A stretch of DNA of 64,000 bases. Origin: Sepiola atlantica (Eukaryota; Mollusca; Cephalopoda; Sepiida; Sepiolidae). Position 1 is the first letter of the stretch, and each line of letters begins with the position of its first letter. The DNA lies in contig OY744551.1 of assembly GCA_963556195.1 (NCBI GenBank), forward strand, positions 11,499,096 through 11,563,095. Reading direction: 5' to 3'. Shown here piece by piece: positions 12,001 through 23,560 of the stretch. The position numbers were made by a program, and so were the translations under genes. The notes under the pieces are model-generated. The model was not told the DNA's origin. It made no database searches and was given only the letters and a program-made list of their open reading frames with translations.

Positions 12001-15000
12001 TATCAACCCTTTTTGGGTTATTTAATGCCGAATCCGGTCATTATAGTAAAAGTTTTTATGCTTCAAGTTCTTTATATCTTCAAATGTTTAATCATCGTTT
12101 TTGGTTTGGTAGTTTTGTTTTACGGCATATCAACCCTTTTTGGGTTATTTAATGTCGAATCTGGTCATTATAGTAAAAGTTTTTATGCTTCAAGTTCTTT
12201 ATATCTTCAAATGTTTAATCATCGTTTTTGGTTTGGTAGTTTTGTTTTACGGCATATCAACCCTTTTTGGGTTATTTAATGCCGAATCTTGTCATTATAG
12301 TAAAAGTTTTTATGCTTCAAGTTCTTTATATCTTCAAATGTTTAATCATCGTTTTTGGTTTGGTAGTTTTGTTTTACGGCATATCAACCCTTTTTGGGTT
12401 ATTTAATGCCGAATCTGGTCATTATAGTAAAAGTTTTTATGCTTCAAGTTCTTTATATCTTCAAATGTTTAATCATCGTTTTTGGTTTGGTAGTTTTGTT
12501 TTACGGCATATCAACCCTTTTTGGGTTATTTAATGCCGAATCTGGTCATTATAGTAAAAGTTTTTATGCTTCAAGTTCTTTATATCTTCAAATGTTTAAT
12601 CATGGTTTTTGGTTTGGTAGTTTTGTTTTACGGCATATCAACCCTTTTTGGGTTATTTAATGCCGAATCTGGTCATTATAGTAAAAGTTTTTATGCTTCA
12701 AGTTCTTTATATCTTCAAATGTTTAATCATCGTTTTTGGTTTGGTAGTTTTGTTTTACGGCATATCAACCCTTTTTGGGTTATTTAATGCCGAATCTGGT
12801 CATTATAGTAAAAGTTTTTATGCTTCAAGTTCTTTATATCTTCAAATGTTTAATCATCGTTTTTAGTTTGGTAGTTTTGTTTTACGGCATATCAACCCTT
12901 TTTGGGTTATTTAATGCCGAATCTGGTCATTATAGTAAAAGTTTTTATGCTTCAAGTTCTTTATATCTTCAAATGTTTAATCATCGTTTTTGGTTTGGTA
13001 GTTTTGTTTTACGGCATATCAACCCTTTTTGGGTTATTTAATGCCGAATCTGGTCATTATAGTAAAAGTTTTTATGCTTCAAGTTCTTTATATCTTCCAA
13101 ATGTTTAATTATCGTTTTTAGTTTGGTAGTTTTGTTTTACGGCATATCAACCCTTTTTGGGTTATTTAATGCCGAATCTGGTCATTATAGTAAAAGTTTT
13201 TATGCTTCAAGTTCTTTATATCTTCAAATGTTTAATCATCGTTTTTGGTTTGGTAGTTTTGTTTTACGGCATATCAACCCTTTTTTGGGTTATTTAATGC
13301 CGAATCTGGTCATTATAGTAAAAGTTTTTATGCTTCAAGTTCTTTATATCTTCAAATGTTTAATCGTCGTTTTTGGTTTGGTAGTTTTGTTTTACGGCAT
13401 ATCAACCCTTTTTGGGTTATTTAATGCCGAATCTGGTCATTATAGTAAAAGTTTTTATGCTTCAAGTTCTTTATATCTTCAAATGTTTAATCATCGTTTT
13501 TGGTTTGGTAGTTTTGTTTTACGGCATATCAACCCTTTTTGGGTTATTTAATGCCGAATCTGGTCATTATAGTAAAAGTTTTTATGCTTCAAGTTCTTTA
13601 TATCTTCAAATGTTTAATCGTCGTTTTTGGTTTGGTAGTTTTGTTTTACGGCATATCAACCCTTTTTGGGTTATTTAATGCCGAATCTGGTCATTATAGT
13701 AAAAGTTTTTATGCTTCAAGTTCTTTATATCTTCAAATGTTTAATCATCGTTTTTGGTTTGGTAGTTTTGTTTTACGGCATATCAACCCTTTTTGGGTTA
13801 TTTAATGCCGAATCTGGTCATTATAGTAAAAGTTTTTATGCTTCAAGTTCTTTATATCTTCAAATGTTTAATCATCGTTTTTGGTTTGGTAGTTTTGTTT
13901 TACGGCATATCAACCCTTTTTGGGTTATTTAATGCCGAATCTGGTCATTATAGTAAAAGTTTTTATGCTTCAAGTTCTTTATATCTTCAAATGTTTAATC
14001 GTCGTTTTTGGTTTGGTAGTTTTGTTTTACGGCATATCAACCCTTTTTGGGTTATTTAATGCCGAATCTGGTCATTATAGTAAAAGTTTTTATGCTTCAA
14101 GTTCTTTATATCTTCAAATGTTTAATCGTCGTTTTTGGTTTGGTAGTTTTGTTTTACGGCATATCAACCCTTTTTGGGTTATTTAATGCCGAATCTGGTC
14201 ATTATAGTAAAAGTTTTTATGCTTCAAGTTCTTTATATCTTCAAATGTTTAATCATCGTTTTTGGTTTGGTAGTTTTGTTTTACGGCATATCAACCCTTT
14301 TTGGGTTATTTAATGCCGAATCTGGTCATTATAGTAAAAGTTTTTATGCTTCAAGTTCTTTATATCTTCAAATGTTTAATCGTCGTTTTTGGTTTGGTAG
14401 TTTTGTTTTACGGCATATCAACCCTTTTTGGGTTATTTAATGCCGAATCTGGTCATTATAGTAAAAGTTTTTATGCTTCAAGTTCTTTATATCTTCAAAT
14501 GTTTAATCATCGTTTTTGGTTTGGTAGTTTTGTTTTACGGCATATCAACCCTTTTTGGGTTATTTAATGCCAAATCTGGTCATTATAGTAAAAGTTTTTA
14601 TGCTTCAAGTTCTTTATATCTTCAAATGTTTAATCATCGTTTTTGGTTTGGTAGTTTTGTTTTACGGCATATCAACCCTTTTTGGGTTATTTAATGCCGA
14701 ATCTGGTCATTATAGTAAAAGTTTTTATGCTTCAAGTTCTTTATATCTTCAAATGTTTAATCGTCGTTTTTGGTTTGGTAGTTTTGTTTTACGGCATATC
14801 AACCCTTTTTGGGTTATTTAATGCCGAATCTGGTCATTATAGTAAAAGTTTTTATGCTTCAAGTTCTTTATATCTTCAAATGTTTAATCGTCGTTTTTGG
14901 TTTGGTAGTTTTGTTTTACGGCATATCAACCCTTTTTGGGTTATTTAATGCCGAATCTGGTCATTATAGTAAAAGTTTTTATGCTTCAAGTTCTTTATAT

Positions 15001-16642
15001 CTTCAAATGTTTAATCATCGTTTTTGGTTTGGTAGTTTTGTTTTACGGTATATCAACCCTTTTTGGGTTATTTAATGCCGAATCTGGTCATTATAGTAAA
15101 AGTTTTTATGCTTCAAGTTCTTTATATCTTCAAATGTTTAATCGTCGTTTTTGGTTTGGTAGTTTTGTTTTACGGCATATCAACCCTTTTTGGGTTATTT
15201 AATGCCGAATCTGGTCATTATAGTAAAAGTTTTTATGCTTCAAGTTCTTTATATCTTCAAATGTTTAATCATCGTTTTTGGTTTGGTAGTTTTGTTTTAC
15301 GGCATATCAACCCTTTTTGGGTTATTTAATGCCGAATCTGGTCATTATAGTAAAAGTTTTTATGCTTCAAGTTCTTTATATCTTCAAATGTTTAATCGTC
15401 GTTTTTGGTTTGGTAGTTTTGTTTTACGGCATATCAACCCTTTTTGGGTTATTTAATGCCGAATCTGGTCATTATAGTAAAAGTTTTTATGCTTCAAGTT
15501 CTTTATATCTTCAAATGTTTAATCGTCGTTTTTGGTTTGGTAGTTTTGTTTTACGGCATATCAACCCTTTTTGGGTTATTTAATGCCGAATCTGGTCATT
15601 ATAGTAAAAGTTTTTATGCTTCAAGTTCTTTATATCTTCAAATGTTTAATCATCGTTTTTGGTTTGGTAGTTTTGTTTTACGGCATATCAACCCTTTTTG
15701 GGTTATTTAATGCCGAATCTGGTCATTATAGTAAAAGTTTTTATGCTTCAAGTTCTTTATATCTTCAAATGTTTAATCATCGTTTTTGGTTTGGTAGTTT
15801 TGTTTTACGGCATATCAACCCTTTTTGGGTTATTTAATGCCGAATCTGGTCATTATAGTAAAAGTTTTTATGCTTCAAGTTCTTTATATCTTCAAATGTT
15901 TAATCATCGTTTTTGGTTTGGTAGTTTTGTTTTACGGCATATCAACCCTTTTTGGGTTATTTAATGCCGAATCTGGTCATTATAGTAAAAGTTTTTATGC
16001 TTCAAGTTCTTTATATCTTCAAATGTTTAATCGTCGTTTTTGGTTTGGTAGTTTTGTTTTACGGCATATCAACCCTTTTTGGGTTATTTAATGCCGAATC
16101 TGGTCATTATAGTAAAAGTTTTTATGCTTCAAGTTCTTTATATCTTCAAATGTTTAATCATCGTTTTTGGTTTGGTAGTTTTGTTTTACGGCATATCAAC
16201 CCTTTTTGGGTTATTTAATGCCGAATCTGGTCATTATAGTAAAAGTTTTTATGCTTCAAGTTCTTTATATCTTCAAATGTTTAATCGTCGTTTTTGGTTT
16301 GGTAGTTTTGTTTTACGGCATATCAACCCTTTTTGGGTTATTTAATGCCGAATCTGGTCATTATAGTAAAAGTTTTTATGCTTCAAGTTCTTTATATCTT
16401 CAAATGTTTAATCATGGTTTTTGGTTTGGTAGTTTTGTTTTACGGCATATCAACCCTTTTTGGGTTATTTAATGCCGAATCTGGTCATTATAGTAAAAGT
16501 TTTTATGCTTCAAGTTCTTTATATCTTCAAATGTTTAATCATCGTTTTTGGTTTGGTAGTTTTGTTTTACGGCATATCAACCCCTTTCGGGCTATTCAAT
16601 GCCGAATCCGGTCATTATAGTAAAAGATTTATGCTTCAAGTT
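3098..16642. repeat. 127-bp satellite array, ~107 copies (13.5 kb)
   Basis: A 127-bp unit repeats head to tail with very low divergence. Each unit carries an imperfect palindrome: GGCAT ... AACCC TTTTT GGGTT ... ATGCC. Indels are few: a 1-bp insertion near 9065, a 13-bp deletion near 9632, a 1-bp deletion near 10021 and an extra T near 10591. The last unit (16560-16642) is diverged, as expected at an array edge. Diagnostic variants are spatially ordered: TCAGGG units only at about 4.4-9.2 kb, TCGTCG units at 9.68 kb and then 13.3-16.3 kb. The plus strand is open in two of three frames, giving a ladder of overlapping 88-codon ORFs, but 127 is not a multiple of 3 and the ORFs begin at TTG, so they are not genes. 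Confidence 0.98.
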
Positions 16643-16959
16643 CTAAAAATAAAATAAAAAAGGGGAGGGAGAAAGGGAGGGGGGCTGTTGTTTTTGTTTT
16701 TGGTTTTGTAAAACATAATTAAGTTTTACAAAAAAAAAAAAAAAAAAACGTTAATGTAGGTGAATTTCGTCTCAGGGAGCCACAGGGCAGCCTGATCTGG
16801 TATCACCAGACGGGGACGGTACAACAATAATTTGTTTACATTTTGAAAACATGTATATATATATGAATTTTTTTCTAAAAAGGTATTTTTTATTTATGTT
16901 TCTTATCTTTCCGTTTTTGCTGGAGATGGGGCATCCTACCGGATACCAGACATTCACTG
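16643..16959. other. unique sequence after satellite; no gene
   Basis: An A/G-rich stretch and an A18 run near 16731, then unassigned sequence with a short hairpin (TCTGGTATCACCAGA, 16796-16810). Nothing codes convincingly. Confidence 0.5.
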
Positions 16960-17115
16960 GCTATTTCAGACACTCCAGCTTAGAGATCTTTTAAAGATTC
17001 TAAACGTCCTTTTAACCGGGTATACTCGCCAGATAGTTTTTGAAATTCTTTTTCATTAGTCCTGTTGCTCCTATAATTACTGGTATGATAGAGATTTTCA
17101 TAAGATTCCAGTTTT
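16960..17115 (-). pseudogene. C-terminal scrap of a non-LTR retroelement polyprotein
   Basis: On the minus strand, from about 17102, the frame reads MKISIIPVIIGATGLMKKNF followed by KNYLASIPG. This is the conserved tail ('...IVPVVIGATGLMKKNL') found after the RT domain in a group of metazoan non-LTR retrotransposons. A frameshift follows, then LKDL*AGVSEIASECL. The related tail at 50.8 kb has the same motif. No upstream RT sequence remains here. Confidence 0.55.
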
Positions 17116-17203
17116 TTTTATGTCGTACATAAAAACTTATGTATGTGTGTCTGTGTGTTTATTAAATATATTATTTCTGACTTTATCGGGTTGTTGAGTT
17201 CAT

Positions 17204-17710
17204 GTGCAATTAGGGAAATACTTGAATATCTATTGTGATTATTTAGGAGACATACAATTAAACCCTATAACTGGTGTAGGTACCCGTCTGAATCCCCCTC
17301 GGACGTCGGAACGAGAGTCACTAAAAATAGTTCAGCGGTGCCCTTTTCGATTGGGATTTTTTCCATTTTTACTGGATCGAAAGCCTCTGGTCCTGATACC
17401 CGTTCACAAGGGGCGGTCGCCGTGGGTACGAACACCACAACTTTGTCGATTTTCGATCGTCGTCGAGCCGCCTAGTGTACTTAGGCGCGGCGAAGATCCG
17501 GCCATCGGCGACTGCCGCCCTGCCTACCCGACGCCTACCACCACCACAAGCGTGTGTGTATGTATGTTTCCTGCTGAACATGTTACAATTTGCTTATCTG
17601 TTGAATTATTAACTAAAAATATAATAATTTTGATTGGCATTAAGTTATATGACTTATTTGTCTCACATAAGTCTATCCATCTGCTTAATTTGGCATTGTT
17701 GAGACCTTAA
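17204..17710 (+). other. GC-rich open stretch of unknown nature
   Basis: Positions 17280-17560 are clearly more GC-rich than the surroundings, and the plus strand is open for 168 codons. The ORF start is not ATG (GTG), and the translation shows no motif, transmembrane pattern or repeat that I recognise. It could be a decayed exon, transposon DNA or chance. The minus strand is open over part of the same patch, which argues against a specific coding reading. Confidence 0.2.
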
Positions 17711-17987
17711 TACTATAAGATACAACTAATATTTCATTGTACCAGTCGGGAATGTTGTATACCCCTTAGGGCCGCGGCTTTACTCGTTTCGTATACTCTT
17801 CCTCAAACGGGCCGTTGCAGTTAACATTTAATCACTCGTCATTTTTAAACATAAATCATATAATTAGAATACCTCCAAATTTCTGCCTCGCCGCGTAGAG
17901 GGTCGCCGTCTCGATGTCGTCTAGTGGTTGAACTCCTTCCTCCTTCTTCTGCCGTGAACCACGTTGCTGCAACAAAAGCTCCATGAT

Positions 17988-18037
17988 CGGGTCAGAAGAC
18001 AAACAATCTTTAAAAAGATTGCTTGTTTTCCGACCCG
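17988..18037. other. 50-nt near-perfect hairpin (24-bp arms, 2-nt loop)
   Basis: Arms CGGGTC...AATCTTT and AAAGATT...GACCCG pair at 21 of 24 positions around an AA centre. All three differences are transitions; read as minus-strand RNA, two become G-U wobbles and one stays mismatched. It could be a pre-miRNA-like fold or a short foldback; the 2-nt loop fits a foldback better. Confidence 0.6.
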
Positions 18038-18239
18038 ACTTCAGTTTTTATTTGAAGCGTTAGTTATCATATCAGCTGTGAGATATTCACTAACGTCGAG
18101 AGAGAGAAAGAGAGAGAGAGAGCAAATTACTGCTTTCGTAATTACTTAACAATTATTTCCTTAACCATTCGTGGATGGGGGAAAGAGATCTTTCGCCTGT
18201 ATTTTCTTAGGGAAATATTTCCCTTAATCTGTTGTAGAC

Positions 18240-18830
18240 TACATGGTAACAATCACGTCTGATAGATCCGCCTCCAAAACACAGACTGCTCAAACTCGCT
18301 TCTCACAAAGAACGAGTGACGTGACGGATTCCTCTGTTTCCCACGCAAAGGCCCGTGACGTCACAGAGCCTTTCGCAGGTGCATATTGAGCCTTGATCTA
18401 AGGTCTCGTCACGCGGTGACCCTATCACGTCTGTTAGCTCCGACTGTGAGAACAGGCCCTATTCTGCACTCAACTGCACGGGTACCCCACACTAAATCGC
18501 GTAAGCTAAACCAACGATTTCCAACAGATACGCCCATTCTCATAGGGCCATTATCCAACAGGGAATACGTCACCGACAATCAGGTATTGTCGTTCTCAGT
18601 CTCAGGAGGTCCACCCTCTCAGGTTTTACTTTCTTTTTTAGAAAGAGTTAGTTTATCACTCATCTCTCTGAGTCGCCCCTGCCGGGAATGCCGACGGGGC
18701 TGCTCAGGCATTTTTCTAGGGCACAGCGTGCTCATCCTAGTGCGTTGGCTTCTCAAAACTACACCTGGCCTTGTGTCAAACCTCCCCTTGACCGAAGATA
18801 AATAACTTTGGTGTTACTTGTAAGATTGGA
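18240..18830. other. GC-rich segment with a CRE-like palindrome; no gene identified
   Basis: TGACGTCA at 18356-18363 is a perfect CRE/ATF palindrome. GTGACGTGACGG (18316-18327) lies about 40 bp upstream. A 139-codon plus-strand frame (18386-18805, TTG start) has no recognisable motif. The segment could be promoter-like or an old transposon. Confidence 0.3.
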
Positions 18831-19009
18831 ATTAATGAACTGTTTTAAGTATTTTTTGAAAGTAGCTCAAATAATAACAGAATGAATTATGTTTCTCTAG
18901 ATTTTTTCGAACCCCTCAGCCTAAAATATTATAAAACAAAGGTGTAGCTTAACGCTTATTATTGAATTAGGTGCAAAACATACGTACTTATAGATTGGGT
19001 TACATTTAT

Positions 19010-19600
19010 TTTTTTTTTCGGGGGGGCGGGGGTATTCATATAAGAATTACGAAGTCAATTGGAGTTATTTTTTGGGGGGTGGTATTGATATAAGAATTAC
19101 GAAGTCAATTGGAGTTATTTTTTTTTTTTGGGGGGGGGTATTCAGATAAGAATTACGACGTCAATTGGAGTTATTTTTTGGGGGGCGGGGGTATTCATAT
19201 AAGAATTACGAAGTCAATTGGAGTTATTTTTTTTGGGGGGGGGTATTCATATAAGAATTACGAAGTCAATTGGAGTTATTATTTTGGGGGTGGTGGTATT
19301 CACATAAGAATTACGAAGTCAATTGGAGTTATTTTTTGGGGGGCGGGGGTATTCATATAAGAATTACGAAGTCAATTGGAGTTATTTTTTTTGGGGGGGG
19401 GTATTCATATAAGAATTACGAAGCTAATTGGAGTTAGTTTTTGGGTGGTGGTATTCATATAAGAATTACGAAGTCAATTGGAGTTATATTTTTGGGGGCG
19501 GGGGTATTCATATAAGAATTACGAAGTCAATTGGAGTTATTTTTTGGGGGGGCGGCGGTATTCATATAAGAATTACGAAGTCAATTGGAGTTACCTCCCC
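19010..19600. repeat. ~50-60 bp minisatellite with T/G homopolymer runs, ~11 copies
   Basis: The core TATAAGAATTACGAAGTCAA recurs about 11 times, separated by T(5-10)G(5-9) runs of varying length, some with GGGGGCGGGGG. Length variation is confined to the homopolymers. The G-runs on the plus strand could form G-quadruplexes across units. Confidence 0.95.
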
Positions 19601-20160
19601 GTGACTGAATAAATTTGAGTGTCAGTTAATATGAAAATTCGATTAGTTAATTCTCGCACAAATTTAGGTTGAATTATCACCCTGAGTTTGAATATTTCCA
19701 TTAGTGTTGATTAGTTATGTCAGCATTTCACAATGGTGATTTTGATTGATTTACTGTACTTTAATTCATCCCACACAAAGGGGACATAGGTAAGGGGCTA
19801 CTGTGAATTAGGGGACAAATTTATAGGGAGCAGATTTATAAGGGTCAGCTCAAGTGAGGAGTTGCGCAGCACGATATTTGTTTGATTATATTTAAATGTC
19901 TGCATGTTGGTACAGTCACGGAAAAGAGGAGCAGGGAGGGAATTTCAACGGATAGCAGTTCAAGAAAATAAGCGATTAGAATAGAAAGACCCTTTCGGAA
20001 TCTGAGAATCTCCACAATTAAGGGATGAGATTTAGCGGATTGTCGGATTGGTCAGGTGTATTTATGTCGAGGGGGTACCATAGCAACAAGTACGTCGGAG
20101 AACATTCCATTAAAGTTCTTTCAAGACTCTTTTTTTAAAAACCCTATCTAAGAAGAAGAG
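19601..20160. other. unique AT-rich DNA; no gene seen
   Basis: No coding or RNA features could be supported in this stretch. Confidence 0.4.
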
Positions 20161-20845
20161 ACTAGTTGTTGGTACATCAGCCCAGATGTGATCAAAAAAT
20201 ACTCCATGCATCCGGAACAATGAATTAACAAAATAACAAAATAATGAAAAAAATAATAAGTAAGAGAATAACAATATAATGGGTTAACAGAATAATTTAA
20301 CAATTTTATATCAGAATAGCGGATTAATGATATAGCGGAATAAGGAATTAACATAATAACATATTAAGGAATTCATGAATTACGGAATAATAAAGTCACA
20401 GAATTATTATCAGCTTTCATTAAGATGAAGCCTCCTCTTCTTTGCTCATAAAATTAAAGTTGCATATCTGATTATTTAAGTGAACGTGGCACACATAAGT
20501 ACAATTTTATTATATGGTTTACAATTTTAGTACTTGACACTAAACATAAACTAGGGATCAACAGAATAACGGAATAATGACAAAGTAGGATACCGGAATC
20601 ATTAATCAAGAGAATAACAGAATAAAGAATTAATAAAATATCGGAATAATAACAGTATTATATAGCAGAATACGAAAAAGAATGAATTAACAGAATTCAA
20701 TAAAAAAAACGGAATAGGCCAATGACTGAATAACAAAAAATGAATTAATACTGGAATACAAAATTACTAGAATAATGGAATAATGCCATAGCAGAATACG
20801 GGAATCAAGGATTAAAAGAATAACGGAATAATGTATCATCCACTA
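20160..20845. repeat. degenerate GGAATAATGAATTAACAG-type repeats
   Basis: Short words such as AGAATAACGGAATAATGA recur irregularly throughout. The same low-complexity flavour returns at 21340-21540, 23690-23800, 31960-32030 and 33950-34015, so it marks one repeat family. Confidence 0.6.
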
Positions 20846-20853
20846 GTCTCTCC

Positions 20854-21235
20854 CTCTTAGACAAGGTCCAACAAAAGAGTCGCCAACTTAATAGGACCCT
20901 CAGTATCCACCAAGCTCCAGCCCCTGTCTCATCGTCGCAATGTTGACTTCTTGTGCTTGTTTTACAAATACTTCAATGGAATGTGTTCCGATGAACTTGT
21001 TGCTCTAGTGCTCCCTTGACGCAAATACACTCGAACAACCCGAAAATCAGCTAAATCCCATCCATTCACTGTGGAGGTCCCCAGATGCCGGAGAGCCTTC
21101 TACTCCAGTAGCTTCTTTCCTCGTGCTACCGGCCTCTTGAACTCCCTCCCTGACTCCTGTTTCCCCGACGTTTCCGACATGCAGAGGTTTAAAACTAATG
21201 TAAACAGACATCTCGCTGCACAGCTCCCAACTTAG
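20854..21235 (+). pseudogene. LINE ORF2 C-terminus (jockey/CR1-like)
   Basis: Three consecutive frame segments give the typical C-terminal region of a jockey/CR1-type LINE: LLDKVQQKSRQL, then LSHRRNVDFLCLFYKYFNGM, then FYSSSFFPRATGLLNSLPDS and a final FKTNVNRHLAAQLPT with a stop at 21233-21235. Two frameshifts separate the segments (near 20930 and 21015). The 'SHRRNV..L.LFY' and 'SFFPR...WNSLP' blocks are the diagnostic parts; the usual Trp in the latter is Leu here. It may belong to the same family as the fragment at 1-1894. Dead copy. Confidence 0.75.
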
Positions 21236-21604
21236 GATGACCCCCAAAACTTACACCCTTATTCTTAGTAGCCCCTTACGTTTACAGTGGCGGCCTTCCT
21301 AATTTGGGGTGAAATATGTTAAAAAAGGAGAAAATAAAAAAGCTTAATAGAATATCGAAATAATTACATTGCAGAATACTGGAATAATGAATTCACAGAA
21401 TAACGGAATAATGACAAATAAATACCACAATAATAAGCCGGACACACGTACGTCATGAGTTAATTAATTAACATGATAATGGAATAAGGAATTCACAGAC
21501 TGACAGAATAATTAACTAACAAAATTATTATCATTTTTTATTATGATCATGCCTCCCCTTCTTTGCTCATAAAATGAAAGTTGTATTCGTGATTATTGAA
21601 GCGA

Positions 21605-22020
21605 ACCGAACACACGTACGCACAGTGCACCCAGAAACCCAAAAAGTGGAAAAAATTAATAACTTCGCCAAATCAGAAAATGGCTGATACCTCGTTGGAA
21701 GCGTATTAACCAGGCGCTTCAGATGCAATATCAATTTCCTCACAAATCTGAAATTTGGGGGACTGGGCTCCAATTACCATATTTGTGCATTTTCTAAAAA
21801 AACGCCAATTTTTGGCATAACTTCGTCATAATTCACAATCAGAAAGTGGTTGTTACCTCGTTGGAAGCGTATTAACAAGGCGCTTTAGATGCAATAAAAA
21901 TGTCTTTTAGAAAACTGAAATTTGGAGGACTGGACCCTAATTACCATATTTGTGCATTTTCTCATAAACACCCTTTTTGAGCCTAACTTCGCCATAACTC
22001 GAAATAAGAAAGTGGTTGAT
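21605..22020. repeat. imperfect ~200-bp tandem duplication (2 copies plus a stub)
   Basis: CTCGTTGGAAGCGTATTAAC and ACCATATTTGTGCATTTTCT occur in the same order at 21691-21795 and 21856-21961. The opening 'AACTTCGCCATAA' motif recurs a third time at 21984 before the transposase-like reading frame begins. It directly abuts the Transib-like relic. Confidence 0.75.
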
Positions 22021-22021
22021 A

Positions 22022-22890
22022 CCTCCAACCATACATCAATGAAGCTGAAAGGTATGAAACACCTGTTAATGATGAGAACTCTGATGGACACTCAGTCAAA
22101 CTCTGTTCCAGAACTGAAATCTCTATGGTTGACGGCAAAATGGTGGACCTGATCCAAGGAGACTCTGGCAGTTTTTGCCATTATTGTAATGCAACGAAGA
22201 AGCAGGCCAATGAGTTGACCTGCATAATGCAGGGTTTTGTCATAGAGAAGACTGCAAATACTTTACTCGGATGTAGAGAGATCTGGACAATGCCACTGGC
22301 CACTTAATAGCTAGATGCTTCGTTACTTTACCAGAAAGCTCGTTCTCTTGACAATTGTCTGAAACTGTTGTACCATTTGGTTTCTGGACAGACACATAAC
22401 TGGTCTGAGTCAAATGCCAATGTGAAGGATGCCATCAAAGTCGCAAAGAAGGAGACAATTGACCACACCCGTAAAGAATGCAATTTCCTTGTCGATTCTC
22501 AAACTCCTATTGGAGGGAACACCAACACAGGTCCAGTAGCCGAACGATTCTTTGCTCTCGAGAATCGGGATAGCATTTGCGAGAAGATCAACAAGTCATC
22601 AGACAAATCTGCATACAGCGAACTTCTCTCGTACTACAACAAGATGCTAAGTATCACACAAAGTTGCGATGTATCCAAAGTTGTTGATGTCGAGAAGGTG
22701 AATGCTCTCGGTAAAGACCTAATGATCCACTACAAACGATCCTTTTCCGTGGGCAATGATTTCACCTAGTGTCCGTCAGATGGCTGGCCATTGCTGGGAG
22801 TTGTTCGCCATGAATGATGGAAAACCTATTGCTGTGTATGCTGAACAGTCCGGCGAGGCCCGGATATGCTTATTCCGGGCGTCTGGTAAT
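22022..22890 (+). pseudogene. Transib/RAG1-like transposase relic
   Basis: Pieces in shifting frames give, in order: YINEAERYETPVNDENSDG; SRTEISMVDGKMVDLI, then a CxxC pair in SFCHYCNATKKQAN; LLYHLVSGQTHNWSES; GGNTNTGPVAERFFALENRD; and SPSVRQMAGHCWELF followed by KPIAVYAEQSGEA. These match Transib/RAG1-core landmarks: the 'MiDGK...C..C.AtpkemN' zinc-binding part, the 'G.TN.GN.ARRFF' block and the 'iSPtvH....h..E......Pig..sEqa.EA' block near the last acidic residue. Transib transposases cut and paste by a DDE mechanism and are the ancestors of RAG1. Stops and frameshifts at about 22305, 22335 and 22767 and the lack of an N-terminus show that it is inactive. Whether it is Transib or a RAG1-like relative cannot be settled by eye. 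Confidence 0.7.
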
Positions 22891-23560
22891 TACATAAAGG
22901 TATTATTTACCAGATGAACCAAGATCGACGGTTTTCGTAGAGTTTAGCTGATTTTAGCCCATTTTTCCAGATTTTTGCATAATAATCAAAATATTGATCT
23001 GCCCATAAAACTTTTGGGGCAGGTAGTAGGCTATGTGTATCTGTTAGCCAAGATGGTGTATTTTAAACATCTGAAAACCCCAGGCCTGCATCTCCATTGC
23101 AAAAAAAAACTTCTGACATCAACATTTTTTTTTCACAAAAAAAGGCAAAATTCACACTGTGCGGCCACTCTCTAATGGTGCAATAACATTTTTGGTATCA
23201 GAAATTCTAAATTTCATTTATATACATATATATGTGGCTTATTTAAGACATTATTGTATGTGTTTTATGAAATAGTTACAGTTAAGATTGTAAAATGTAC
23301 CATATTAAGGACATTCCATCCCAAAATATGCCTTTTTTGTCTGTTGAGCTTTTTTTGCAGAAAAAATAATGATTTTGAACAACCCGCAAACCAACCAACT
23401 TCAATTTGCTGTAAAAAGTCCAAAAGTGGACATTTTGAGCTAATTTTTTTTGTTGATTCACATTTGCTTTCTAGTTTCACTTTAAAACATTTTCACGGCC
23501 ATCTGAGCATAGTCAAAAATTTATTTTTTCCACTGCTGGGCGCACTGTGGTACGGCCCTT
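22891..23560. other. AT-rich non-coding DNA
   Basis: Open frames here are short, T-rich and motif-less. No gene was recognised. Confidence 0.4.

Noticed and set aside
3026..16657. Ladder of overlapping 88-codon plus-strand ORFs
   Set aside because: They come from a 127-bp satellite (not a multiple of 3), begin at TTG, overlap each other and end in the same place in every unit. They are not genes.
17280..17560. rRNA fragment
   Set aside because: GC-rich, but no conserved ribosomal RNA block could be recognised.
17770..17830. Minus-strand TTGAGGAAGAGTATACGAAAC resembling a hammerhead
   Set aside because: The first invariant C is T and stem II cannot form properly.
21047..21247. Minus-strand 66-codon ORF
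   Set aside because: Shadow of the LINE C-terminus on the plus strand.
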